In this document: positions 45,986 to 56,838 of the stretch, one piece after another
How positions within the stretch are numbered: the first letter of the stretch is position 1
How the letters are laid out: each line of letters opens with the position of its first letter
Assembly: GCA_037783415.1 (NCBI GenBank)
Contig: JAZGTN010000087.1
Span: forward strand, 310,001-374,000
Direction: 5' to 3'
From: Leptasterias polaris
Lineage: Eukaryota > Echinodermata > Asteroidea > Forcipulatida > Asteriidae
DNA length: 64,000 nt
Made by a program: the position numbers and the translations under genes
Notes under the pieces: model-generated
What the model was told of the DNA's origin: nothing
What the model saw: the letters and a program-made list of their open reading frames with translations, nothing else
Database searches by the model: none

Positions 45986-46729
45986 TGACGTCTTTACCTT
46001 CATGTGCCCACTGGGTTGTTATTTTTGGTTAAAACAAACTATACAAACTCTGGGACACCTTTTGTAAATCCACGCCTGAGTACGTGCAACCACTAAAAGC
46101 AGGTTTAGACGCGCGATGATCGCACGGGCGTAGAATTAACGCATGACGCAGTTTAAAGAGGACGCTGACGCCTCGACAACCGTAGACTGCAATGTAAAGG
46201 CTTAGCGTCTGACAATTACAGCGTCTGGTGATTATCATCGCGCGACCAAAACAAATTTGGTGATCGGAGGTGGGCACAAATTCTTAATTTTTTGCAAGTA
46301 ACCGGAAGCAGAGGTCAAGTTTAATTCTTGGGTTTTCTTCGTTGTTTTGTTGAATTGATTTAACTTTCATATTTTTGATCACTTAGTATTACATTCTCAA
46401 CAATATATATAATTTTCATGTTCATAAAGTACGTTAAACTAAAATAATCGACGAAACAAAATATTGCCAACGTAAAACTCCATATGGTTGGGACCACAAT
46501 GGTCCCGGAAGTTCGCTTACGCGCGAGAATTGCTCTATTGCATGGCTAATGCAGAGAAATAACCGCAATCTCAGACTTGAAATCAAGTCTAGGGACCGAG
46601 CGAAGAAGAAACACATAAAATTTAACAGGGGGGGGGGGCGGAAGGGGGTAGCGCCACCAGCGCGCCACCAGCGCGCCACCTACGTTGAAAATAATCTCAT
46701 TCGACCATCGCGACGTGGACTGGTCGAAC
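45986..46729. other. No gene recognised; short inverted repeat
   Basis: ACGCGCGATGATC near 46,109 is approximately complementary to GATTATCATCGCGCGA near 46,232, so a weak foldback of about 140 bp is possible. A G-run (46,628-46,639) and a CGCGCCACCAG duplication follow. No coding feature is supported. Confidence 0.4.
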
Positions 46730-46969
46730 CCAGTGGGCACACAACGTTATTTCAACGTTGAATTTTGGTTGATATGGCGTCACAACGTCGAAATACCATA
46801 AAACAACGTTATTTCAACGTCACATTTGCGATGTTTGTTTTAAGTTGTAGTTTGACGTTGTGTAAACGTTGGAAAAGTGTTGAAATAACGTCGCGATTAT
46901 AACAACCAAAAAACAATGTTGATCCAACGTCAATTTGGCAACGTAGTTTCAACGTATACTAATTAACGT

Positions 46970-48000
46970 TGATGCAATGTTGGATAAAGGTTGTTATTGC
47001 GTCGCGATAATAACAACCTAAAATCAATGTTGATCCAACGTCATTCTGGTAACGTTGTTTCAATGTAACGTTTTTGACGTATGAACAATGTTGGATAAAG
47101 GTTGTTATTGCGTCGCGATAATAACAACCTAAAATCGATGTTGATCCAACGTCATTCTGGTAACGTTTTTTCCACGTAACGATTTTGACGTATGTACAAT
47201 GTTGGATAAAGGTTGTTATTGCGTCGCGATAATAACAACCTAAAATCAATGTTGATCCAACGTCTTTCTGGTAACGTTGTTTCAATGTAACGTTTTTGGC
47301 CTATGTGCAATGTTGGATAAAGGTAGTTTTTGCGTCGCGATAATAACAACCTAAAATCAATGTTTACCCAACGTCATTCTGGTAACGTTTTTTCAATGTA
47401 ACGTTTTTGGCCTATGTGCAATGTTGGATAAAGGTTGTTATTGCATGGCGATAATAATAACCTAAAATCAATGTTGATCCAACGTCATTCTGGGAACGTT
47501 TTTTCCACGTAATGATTTTTACGTATGAACAATGTTGGATAAAGGTTGTTATTGCGTCGCGATAATAACAACCTTAAATCAATTTTGATCCAATGTCAGT
47601 TGGGTAACGCCATTTCAACGTATACTTTTAAAAGTTAATGCAAAGTTGGATTAAGGTTATTGTTGCGTCGCGATAATAACAACCTAAAATCAATGTTGAT
47701 CCAACATTATTCTGGTAACGTTGTTTCATTGTGAACGTTTTTGACGTATGTACAATGTTGTAAAAAGGTTTTGTTTGCGTTGCGATAATAATAACCTAAA
47801 ATCGATGTTGATCCAACGTCAGTCTGGTAAGGTTTCTTTTTACGTAACAAAATTGAAGTATGTACAATGTTGGTTAAAGGTTGTAATTGCGTTGCGATAA
47901 TAACAACCTAAAATCAATGTTGATCCAACATTATAATTGGTAACATTGTTTCAATGTAACGTTTTTGACGTATGTACAATGTTGGATAAAAGTTGCAGTT
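46970..48000. repeat. 110-bp tandem repeat inside the CCCAGTGGGCA element, about 9 copies
   Basis: ATGTTGGATAAAGG recurs near 46,978, 47,088, 47,199, 47,309 and 47,420 and onward at 110-bp spacing. Each unit also has GCGTCGCGATAATAACAACC, ATGTTGATCCAACGTC and AACGTTTTTGACGTATG. GATAAAGGTTGTTAT and ATAACAACCTAAAATC are partly complementary, giving each unit hairpin potential. Confidence 0.9.
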
Positions 48001-48589
48001 GCTTGTTTTATCTAGATTTGAGCTAAACCAAACACTCTTACATTGAATTTAGCACACTTAATTATGGTGAACACTTAAATTTATAAAATCCTTCCTCTAT
48101 GGTAAAATATTGAACAATTGTGTCCGGTCAGACTATCAGTCAGTAACATACTAATATTATTATTACCAGCCATCTATTGCCTCGTTTTAACCATTTTCCA
48201 TCAAGAAAATTACCAAGAAGATCACAAGAAATATAGACACATGAGGGGCGAGGATTCCAAGAAATAGCCCAGATAACATTGATTGAAATCACCGCAAAAT
48301 AAAAGGCATATTCGTGGTCCAAATAATAATGTAATATTTCCATTAGTACCACAGAGCATACAGAAATGCAAAGACGGTCAGATGTTGAAAAAGGTCACCT
48401 ATTCTACAATGGGATCGATATAGGCCTAAAGCCAGCCCTAAAAATGCGATCAAAGTTGGCTTCCTCTAGGCTTTTAGTTCACGACTGCACTTGAGGTCGC
48501 CCCAACCATTAAAATATTCACATTTTTGTTGCTATTTTTTTTTTTTTACAATTACAAAATATCTAAATGTTTTTTCACTCAAGGTTCAG

Positions 48590-49060
48590 ACAGGTGAATG
48601 AAACCTCAAACCAAATGTATACTTCTAAGTTGCCCTTCACAGTTTGGTTTTGAGCGCATGTTGACAAGGTGTTAAAAATTAACAATTTGTGGGTAATTGT
48701 TTCTAGTTTTTTTGTATGGAAAAACATTTTTTACACCGAGTTCGAATCAGGTAGATAATGCGACATCTCAAACTCAATTTTGTACAATTCCTGTGTTGCA
48801 TTAATATTTGGCAAGTAAAAAGCTTAACATTTCTACTAGGTTTTCCTGCACAACATGTTGACAAGAAGTTAAAATTTAACATTTTGGGGGATAATTATTT
48901 GTGTATGGAAATGTTGTTTTTATACTAAGTTCAGGTAACTGATGCGACATCTCAAACCTAATTTTATATCATTCCTATGTTGCATTAACATTTGGCAAGC
49001 AAAAAGCTATACATTCCTTTTGGGTATGAGCGCCTTTTGACAAGATGCTAAAAGTGAGCC
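48590..49060. repeat. Diverged tandem repeat of about 180-198 bp, 2-3 copies
   Basis: GCGACATCTCAAAC occurs near 48,758 and 48,943. A TTGACAAG word followed by a TAAAA-rich stretch recurs near 48,660, 48,858 and 49,036. Each copy shares ATTTGGCAAG(C/T)AAAAAGCT and GTATGGAAA. Confidence 0.75.
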
Positions 49061-49606
49061 AACGTTGAGACAACGTTGGGACAACGTTGAAACTTATGCA
49101 AATTTGTGGGCGGGACTTAGAAGTGTATGACTTTTAATGACAATATCAAAACAATTTTGGTTGAATTTAGGAATTTCCCAGGCAAGTTTTTGTACTTTTT
49201 TTTGTAATTCGTTTGTAAGAAAATATGTACATCAAAAGTACAAAGAAACATTTGTCATTCCAAGATGTGAATTAAAAATTAAATAGTTTTATTTTAAAAA
49301 GGTGTTATAACCATGACTGGAAATTCTGTAGATCCTGGACTATATAAATACAAGACATGCAGTGGAGAAGGATGTATAGGCCTGTATAAGTTGTAGTTAT
49401 AGTGTAGAATGTATTTAGTTATCGGTATCATATCTTACATGTATATACCTTATAAGTATAATAAGCATATACTAATTAGTTCAATTAATTATAATGGGCA
49501 TTAACTACATAACAAGAAAGTTCAACTCGAAGACATTGTTTTAGATTAACTTTACGTTGGCCCAACGTTGGGGCAATGTTGAGCCAACATAATTACAGAT
49601 TACAGA

Positions 49607-49872
49607 TTATTCAACATTATTTCAACGTAGAAATTTGACGTAAAAACAACGTATACATGCCGACATTGAAACAACGTAGTGAGTTTAACATTGTATCTAC
49701 GTCAGCATTTCAACGTTATTTCAATTTGCAAATTCAATCATTATTCAACATTATTTCAACGTAGAAATTTGACGTTAAAACAACGTATACATGCCGACAT
49801 TGAAACAACGTAGTGAGTTTAACGTTGTATCTACGTCAGTACTTCAACGTTAATTCAATTTGCAAATACAAT
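49607..49872. repeat. 133-bp direct duplication near the element's right end
   Basis: ATTCAACATTATTTCAACG, GTAGAAATTTGACGT, ACAACGTATACATGCCGACA and GTAGTGAGTTTAAC recur in the same order in 49,607-49,739 and 49,740-49,872 with few differences. Confidence 0.88.
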
Positions 49873-49947
49873 CATCATTCAACGTTACTCCAACGTCGGC
49901 ATATGACGTTGCTTCAACGTTAATTCAACGTATTTTGCCCACTGGGA

Positions 49948-50979
49948 AGCTCCACCACGTACAAACGGATGTGTGTGTATGCACAGTACACACTATTTGA
50001 ATTTACGGTTGCTCTCCGCTGCGTGCCGTTGAGACTGCCTGGACGAGTCCATTTTATCAGAGGGTATTGTTATCTTCAAATGTTGTAAATTCACAAAATC
50101 TTTACACCAGAAAACATTTGTAAATTTTTTGTTTGCCTTGCTTCAGTAAATTAACTATTTAATAAACAACATATATTTAACCTAAACGACATGTATAACA
50201 TATCTGTTTTAGATGTGTATGTTGCCTCAGAATTACAATTACCTGCGGCAAATGTTCCCGTCCGTCAACAGAGATCGTTTGAACGCAAAATAAGTATTGG
50301 CGGGATCCATTCTCTCCAAAAACACTTTTACAAATCGTCAAATATCTAGAGGATGTACCGAGGGATTTTGATTAAACTTTCAGGAATGAAAGATCTATTC
50401 CTAAATATTACGTTAATGGAAAAAAATCAGAGGATGAACGATAATTTTTTTCACATTATGTCGATATTTGTAGCCATTTTAGGGGAGACCATTTGTAACG
50501 AAATTCCCAACATTCATACACGTTAGCCGCTGCAATAAACCAACGGAAAATTTTCGATAATATTTTTACGCACTTTATTAAAATTAAGCATCTCAACCAT
50601 TGAAAATACTCTTACGATATACACTGTTATGTTTTCAGTGCTGATAAAGAGAGAATTTTAACGGTATACATGGATTTCTTTTTGTTTTTTAATGGTCATT
50701 ACCTATTTTTTAAATGGAGTGTACCCAAACAGCGATCGCAAATGATTGCGCAACACCCCTTCCGCCTCCCCCCCCCCCCCCTGAAATTTAACTAATAAAA
50801 GGTGCAGCGAAGTCGATCATTATCCATGGGAACGATACAACTGTGAACCTGTGAGATCGAGTGTGCTTTTGGACACTTTGACCATTCACGTTGTCCCACG
50901 CAACTGTGCGCGCCGCTTCATTCGCATTGAATTTTAGGATTGACTCATCAAAGCGTGCAGGAGCCAGGTAAGCCGGTAT
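49948..50979. other. No gene recognised
   Basis: AT-rich sequence with a C-run near 50,768. No recognisable domain, splice pattern or structured repeat was found. Confidence 0.4.
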
Positions 50980-51004
50980 CTATGGAACGCCAAATAGGCA
51001 TAAA

Positions 51005-51213
51005 TTCTGATTAACACATCGATCGGTCTTTTGCGTCGATCGATCACTCGATTTTGCATCGGTTGATCAGCAGACTTTTGCATTGATCGATCGATCTGTT
51101 GTATTGGTTGATCAGTCTTTTGCATGGATTGATCAGACTTTTGCATTGTTCGATTGGTCTTTTGCAACAATCGATCGGTCTTTTGCAACGATCAATTGGT
51201 CTGTTGCATTGGT
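51005..51213. repeat. 21-bp minisatellite (GATCRATYGGTCTTTTGCA type), left arm
   Basis: Degenerate 21-bp units alternate a GATCGATC-like palindrome with TTTTGCA. A seven-residue open-frame periodicity on the minus strand (MQKTDR-like) is only a by-product. The same units, inverted, form the right arm at 53,160-53,250. Confidence 0.85.
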
Positions 51214-51219
51214 GGATCA

Positions 51220-52123
51220 CAGGCCTGGAATTACACATTTTTTAGGGCAAGGCCACTTTGGCCTTGGAGCAGGCCAAATTTTGAAGGGCACCAAGGCCAG
51301 TAGGTAGGGCACCAAGGCCAAAAATGTAAAAATAGAAAAGGCACGAGGCCCTTTTGTGACCCAAAGCAAAACCATAGTGCATGCCTTTTCTTATTATTGA
51401 AAAAGTCAGGATACCCTTTTAAAAAAAATAAAAAAATTGTAACAATTTGAAAATTGGCCAGAGGTTCCCCTAAGGGTGGTAAACCCAATGAAACAGTTTG
51501 CATGAATAAGATATTGATAAATATATCTTATTCATAAACAAACTGTAAAAGTATAATTCTACCTCCATGCTACAGCCAGCACATGTCAACGCACTTTCTA
51601 GGTTTAATAGAACCATGATAGAACAAAATACCCACTCCTAAAAGTAAAAAACCAGGCCATAAAACCACAAAGACACCGCACATGCGGCTTGTCTTTTGAG
51701 TGAAGCAAGAGTATTACAAACTAAAACAATGTATAACAATCTGCAGAGGATTAAAATAAGACGTAATTGGATCACAATAGGAGTGTCAATCATTCTCCCA
51801 AGAGTGTCTGAGGTAAAGAAAAGGACCGACAGTTTTGGTTTTTTCCTTGTCGGCTTCGTTTGGGTAGAAAAGTTTGGGTTTTTTAAATCATTGTCAACTG
51901 GGTAAAACAAGTTTTTAGTGAAATTGCCGGCAGCCTGCGCTTCTGGACAACACTGAAAACAGTTGATTTTTTATTAAAAGGGGCACACGACGGCCAACGG
52001 GGAAGAAGGGCCTGCAATTATGGCCGTGAAAAGGGTAATTTTATGAAGGGCACCACGGCCAGTTACAAGGGCATCGACGGCACTGGCCGTCGTGGCCGTG
52101 GCCGCCATGTAATTCGAGGCCTG
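51220..52123. mobile_element. Nested 904-bp element with CAGGCCT termini
   Basis: CAGGCCTGGAATTACA at the left is complementary, with one mismatch, to TGTAATTCGAGGCCTG at the right. GGATCA flanks both sides (51,214-51,219 and 52,124-52,129). Removing the element and one GGATCA copy rejoins the minisatellite (TTGCATTGGT..GATCAGTCTTTTGC). Subterminal regions are rich in GGCC words (CAAGGCCA, GGCCGTCGTGGCC). A hairpin ATGAATAAGATAT/ATATCTTATTCAT lies at 51,503-51,536. No transposase was recognised. Confidence 0.8.
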
Positions 52124-53292
52124 GGATCAGTCTTTTGCATAGATCAGTCCTTTTCATTATCAAAGTAATTGATCAGTGTTTTTCATTGATCGATCAATGA
52201 AAAAAGAAAATCAAAAGTGGCACACCCCTCCCCCCATATAAATAAAGAAAAACAAGTTAGTTATGTCAACTGATCCAAGATTGCCACAGTTTGTAACACA
52301 AATATTCAAAAATAGTGTTGAATTTGTTGGAAACAAAGCAACCAATTATTGAAGGTATTCTATTCAATTGAAAGTTTGCAGAAACTGATGGGCTACTAGT
52401 AATTTCAGATCGGTTATGTAAGCATGGGTAAACTTAAGAAACTGATGTCCAAACTGCGCGCTCCTCTGTTAAACAACGCTTCATTATTTATATATCAAAA
52501 TCCTGCCTTGCCCAGTGATTTGTACCAGTGTCCATCTGTTAAAGTGAAATGACAGTTCAAAGTTGTGCCTATGCTTTCTTTAATATTAATTCCATTTTTG
52601 ATAATGTGTTTGACTGATTAGTTGATTTGCATTTGATAGACTGGACTGTTCCCTGGTCTATGAGCAGCGTACTTAAGAAATGATAAGTACGACCACTCTT
52701 GTATGTAGTGCATCCAAATTAATCTATTTTGGCTATTATAATGAACAGCTAAGTTAAGGTTGACAACTTGAGGAAACTGCATTGAAAGTTTAATTACACC
52801 CCCAAATTATCCCATCCCTTTATTTTGTTTACCTAAATAATCCCACTTTGGAAATAAAATGAATTCAGGATCTCAGCAAAAATGAATGGTGATAATTATT
52901 TCATAAATCATATGCACTTAAAACTGTAAATCACGCAAACATTAAGTCTATTTCGGGCTACATTTGCTATGAACTTCAATATAATACATGTAACCATAAC
53001 AGACCGACGAAATCGAAATAGTTATTGTCTACTCTTTCTTACTTGAGTAGTTGTCATGATCGAGATACAAAATTTGTGGTTGTAAAATTCGACAGGACTG
53101 CATCCATGCTGCTTCGTGTACAACAGGGCAAATAACATATCTTTATCATGAATATGCATACGCTGATCAATCAATGAAAAGGACCGATCAATCGGTGAAA
53201 AGGACCGATCTTTCGATGAAAAGGACAAATCGATTGATGCATAAGACCGATCGATGTGTTGATCAGAATTATGCGTCTTTGGCGTTCCATAG

Positions 53293-53865
53293 GCAGCGGC
53301 CGCACAACGACAACGGGCCGCGGGAGAGCAAACACAGGAGATGCACATGTCCGCGTACTGTACATGTATGTACATGTACCTTTTAGTTTTATCTGTCCTT
53401 GCTCTATGGTTTTACATACCACCATCTCTTTCCAGGCCGGCACTGCTTGGCTATACTGCAGTCACCGTGAGAACTTGAGCGAACAAACAACACGCAATCT
53501 TAATTTTATTCTCGAAGAGAGGTTTAATTTAGGTTATCAAGGTAAGAATAACAGTTACACGAGTAAACTCCAAGCAAGTTTTTAAACTAACGCTTTTTAA
53601 GTTGTTTGCAACCAAGAAGTCAAACTCAAAGAAGGGCAAGCTGGCAATGGCAAATTAGCCTTGTGCTTTGTGGTCCGATCGAGTCGGACATCCGAGGCAC
53701 TCGTAAAAACACAACAAAATGTTTACATGTACAACCAATTTCTTCCTCCATCCATAAGTACATGTAAGACCATAGAGAAGGCTCCATCCAATCCCAATCC
53801 ATACACCGAACATAGAAGATGCACCAACCATGTAGAATAATGTAGAACTAAGTTGTGCATGGATC
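53293..53865. other. No gene recognised
   Basis: An open frame on each strand reaches about 110 residues but neither shows a known domain. ACATGTA repeats occur near 53,360. Confidence 0.35.
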
Positions 53866-54224
53866 AAAAGTACTCCTAGAACTATGACATGTATGAGGTT
53901 CAATCCGCTATCGTCTCCATTACCCTCATAGTCATAGCATGGAGGTAGGATGGTCATAGAGTGACATGTACAAAATCCTATTCCTCGAAACTTTTTGCCA
54001 TTCACGTTTACATGCCTACAGTTCTTTTGTGAAATCAGATATTGCCAAAATTAGGCTCTATATATGTTCTTTGTACTCTCATTAAGCGTTGCACGGGTCC
54101 AGAAAATCCACTCCGAAAAAAAAAAAGTTGCAAAAAACGATAAATTCTCACCGTTTTTGAGTATGAGGGTAATCATTGGAGACGATAGCGGATTGAACCT
54201 CATATAGTTCTAGGAGTAGATCAA
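53866..54224. repeat. Inverted repeat with arms of about 65 bp
   Basis: TACTCCTAGAACTAT, then ATGAGGTTCAATCCGCTAT and CGTCTCCA (left arm, 53,866-53,935) are matched in reverse complement at 54,160-54,224. The loop is about 225 bp. The right arm abuts the target duplication of the next element. This is probably a small foldback element or the remains of one. Confidence 0.8.
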
Positions 54225-54232
54225 AAGCTGGT

Positions 54233-55387
54233 GGAGTTCAGACAACTCGTCCGGCAGACAACTCGACGGGTCGGACAACTCGACGGGTCGGACAACTCGA
54301 CGGGTCGGACAACTCGACGGGTCGGACAACTCGACGGGTCGGACAACTCGACGGGTCGGACAACTCGACGGGTCGGACAACTCGACGGGTCGGACAACTC
54401 GACGGGTCGGACAACTCGACGGGTCGGACAACTCGACGGGTCGGACAACTCGACGGGTCGGACAACTGGACGGGTCGAACAACTCGACGGGTCGGACAAC
54501 TTGACAGTGAGACAGCTCGACAGAGCGCCAAGACAAGTCGACCGGTCAGACAACTTGACGGGTGAATTTCGACGGAGCTTCAAAGCTTTCGAGTTGTGGA
54601 AAAAAAGTTGCCTGTAGATTTAATTCAAAAATTCACCATTGAAATAGCATACACTTGGTGGTAAACATGATTTTACTATAGTCTATATTATGGTTTTTAC
54701 ATTTTGTAAGTGGTCATTTATAGAGTCAGACACATCTATGATGATTGACAGTTTTTTATTTTTCTGTCTAGACCTGGACAGTTTTTATGAATGAATGTTC
54801 TGAAAATTTATTTTATTACACATTTTCACTGGCACAAAACTACAATACAGGGTTATAAAAAAATAAATAAGTTGAAATTAATAATACAAACAAACCCTTG
54901 CTCTATAATTAAACAGACGCCAATATTAAATTAAATAGTCTGCCAATCGATTGGAATCGCACAAAACATTATTCGAGTCGCATGCTTTGCCCAATTGCTC
55001 GCCAGTGTCATAGGAGGTTGTGTGAACGCCCGGCCCCCGTTCGCGCGCGCCCTGTTCGCAGTCAGCTGGCGCCTCACGTGAATCTCCGGACAACCGCGCT
55101 ATCTTTGCGTGTCCCCTGCGAGCCCACCCCAGCCCGTGGGGACGCCCGTGCGTGCCCAGTCAGTACAATATGATCGTCCCCCGTGCTGAACAGCTCCACT
55201 TGCGGTCAGCTGCACGCCTGTGTTGCTCGAATCTTCTGCCATGACATCATGCGGATACATCCACCCGTCGAGTTGTCTGATCAAAAGTCAAGTTGTCTTA
55301 CGTTTGAACGGACAACCCGTCGAGTTGTCCAACCTGTCAAGTTGTCCGACCCGTCGAGTTGTCCGCCGGACGAGTTGTCTGACATTC
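54233..55387. mobile_element. Element with 17-bp minisatellite arms and 8-bp target duplication
   Basis: The inner left end CAGACAACTCGTCCGGC is repeated inverted at the right end, followed on both sides by inverted copies of the 17-bp repeat GACAACTCGACGGGTCG. AAGCTGGT occurs exactly outside each end (54,225-54,232 and 55,388-55,395), consistent with an 8-bp target-site duplication as in hAT-type elements. The interior (54,600-55,260) has no recognised transposase; it is AT-rich and then GC-rich around 55,020-55,160. Confidence 0.75.
54250..54505. repeat. 17-bp minisatellite, about 15 copies (left arm)
   Basis: The unit is GACAACTCGACGGGTCG, nearly perfect over about 15 copies, with decayed copies to 54,560. 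Three to five inverted, diverged copies form the right arm at 55,262-55,387. All three frames of the minus strand are open because 17 is not a multiple of 3 and the unit lacks stops. They are not genes. Confidence 0.95.
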
Positions 55388-55633
55388 AAGCTGGTAAAGG
55401 GGGTAGGCCTATTAAAAAAAAAAATCTTCATAAAACAGCGAAACAAAATGATGTCATTCATGTTCATGATGTTGTCTACCCGACCGACTATTACTGAATA
55501 TAAAATTGAATAATATCATCTTTGTTAGAGCATGGAGGGTAATTCTACCTCCATGGTTTGAGTGACCACCCTCTCACCTCACTCTGACTCTAGCATGCAA
55601 TAGGCAAAAAATAGCTGGTCGGTACTATTTAGT

Positions 55634-55740
55634 TACTGGGGCGCTGTAGGCCTACTTCTTTTTTCGAAATTTTGACATCTTCGGTCGTGAAGATGTCGAC
55701 ATTTTGAAAAAAGGAGTACATATGTATACAGCGTCCCAGT
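55634..55740. mobile_element. 107-bp palindromic MITE-like hairpin
   Basis: ACTGGGGCGCTGTA at the left pairs with TACAGCGTCCCAGT at the right. The pairing continues through the middle (TTTTTTCGAAATTTTGACATC with GATGTCGACATTTTGAAAAAA). It is directly followed by a second palindrome, CCCAGTTTAAACTGGG (55,735-55,750). Confidence 0.8.
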
Positions 55741-56838
55741 TTAAACTGGGTCTAGTCAGTAGAAGTAGTCAGGTTGAACTTTAGCTAGTAAATAGGGTAG
55801 TGCTGTTCCGCCTAGTTCATGTAGTTGCGATAATCGTAACCCACCATGATAATCGTAACCAACCATGCAAACTCCTCCCGAAGGTCGGAGACCGGAGGGT
55901 TACGAGATAACTAACGCAACTAAGACCATACTTGCAATTTCGCCCATTAAGTCACCAGATTTGCCAAGATGTTTACCACTTTCAAAAATCATGACACAAA
56001 TTCTTTAACAAGGATTTGATCATCCATTCATAGCACTCAAAACATCATTGAGAAAATATTTTGAAGAAAAAAGGACAAAAACTGAGCAAAGCTCGTGAAG
56101 CGTAGACAGACGATGGTTGAAGGTTTAAGTGCAAGATTTTTTAAGGGTCATGCAGGTGTGAAAGATGGGGGTCGGCGAAATCCAATTATATTTTGCAACT
56201 TTGATGTACTATGAAGACTATTTACAAAAATGATATTAAAAAAATCTGCAGTACCCCCCTCAGGAAAATAATGGTACCCCCTAAAAATTATCCCAAAATC
56301 ATGTACAAGAAGGAGCTTAAAAACAGTTTTACATGTACCTCGAACTTACAGAAGTTACTACAGAAAAACTAAGCAACCAATTGACCTCAAACAAAAATAT
56401 GTTCAATGTGCATGTGTGGGTATACCTTTGTGCTTGCACACACAACAGTACAGATGCTTACTACATGTACTTTAGCAACATTATTTTTTCGTTACACCAA
56501 ATTACCCCATTTTACAAAATTTCAAAAATGTGAAATTTTGCCCTATTTTGAATTCGATTATTTTCTATATTCAGGCTAATTTCCAAATGTCCTTTATAAC
56601 AACACATTGCACACCCTTCAGCAATATCCCTATGCTTTCAAAAGTGTGGGTTTTTATTTTTTTCTTGAGTGAGAGGTCTTGAAGTATTTGTCTTTTTGTG
56701 CTTTGTAAAATTAGCAACAAGTTAGACTTTACTTTAAAAAAACATGATTTAAAAATAAATTTCATTTATTTTGCAATCAAGTTGAACAATTAGGATCATA
56801 TCAAATATATTTTATTTACATAAAAGTGAAATACAAAA

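Larger units (their letters stand above)
46730..49947. mobile_element. CCCAGTGGGCA inverted-repeat element, about 3.2 kb
   Basis: CCCAGTGGGCA at the left end is exactly complementary to TGCCCACTGGG at the right end, and both ends continue into AACGTT-rich sequence (ACAACGTTATTTCAACG and, inverted, ATACGTTGAATTAACG). The inside is filled with CAACGTTG-like palindromes and several tandem arrays. No transposase frame is visible, so it is non-autonomous. I could not find a convincing target-site duplication. Confidence 0.75.
50980..53292. mobile_element. Inverted-repeat element with minisatellite arms, about 2.3 kb
   Basis: CTATGGAACGCCAAA at 50,980 is complementary to the TTTGGCGTTCCATAG that ends at 53,292, and the match continues inward through GCATAATTCTGAT, AACACATCGATCGGTCT and a 21-bp minisatellite of GATCGATCGGTCTTTTGCAT type. 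The left arm spans 50,980-51,213 and continues after a nested insert to about 52,200. The right arm is about 53,160-53,292. The interior (52,200-53,160) has no recognisable gene. No target duplication is obvious. Confidence 0.8.

Noticed and set aside
46109..46250. Possible small MITE from the GCGCGATGAT inverted pair
   Set aside because: The complementary arms are only about 12-14 bp with mismatches and no defined ends.
46959..47349. Minus-strand frames across the 110-bp array
   Set aside because: Repeat-derived; no domain, and the period is not a multiple of three.
46730..49947. Target-site duplication for the CCCAGTGGGCA element (candidate GAA)
   Set aside because: It requires shifting one end by a base and is only three bases long; not convincing.
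50934..51238. Minus-strand frame with MQKTDRS-like heptads
   Set aside because: By-product of the 21-bp minisatellite, interrupted by the nested element.
53655..54005. Minus-strand frame of 116 codons with hydrophobic stretches
   Set aside because: Its 5' part overlaps one arm of an inverted repeat and nothing in it matches a known family.
54210..54617. Frames in several phases with DPSSCPTRRVV-type repeats
   Set aside because: The 17-bp minisatellite lacks stops in several frames; no gene is implied.
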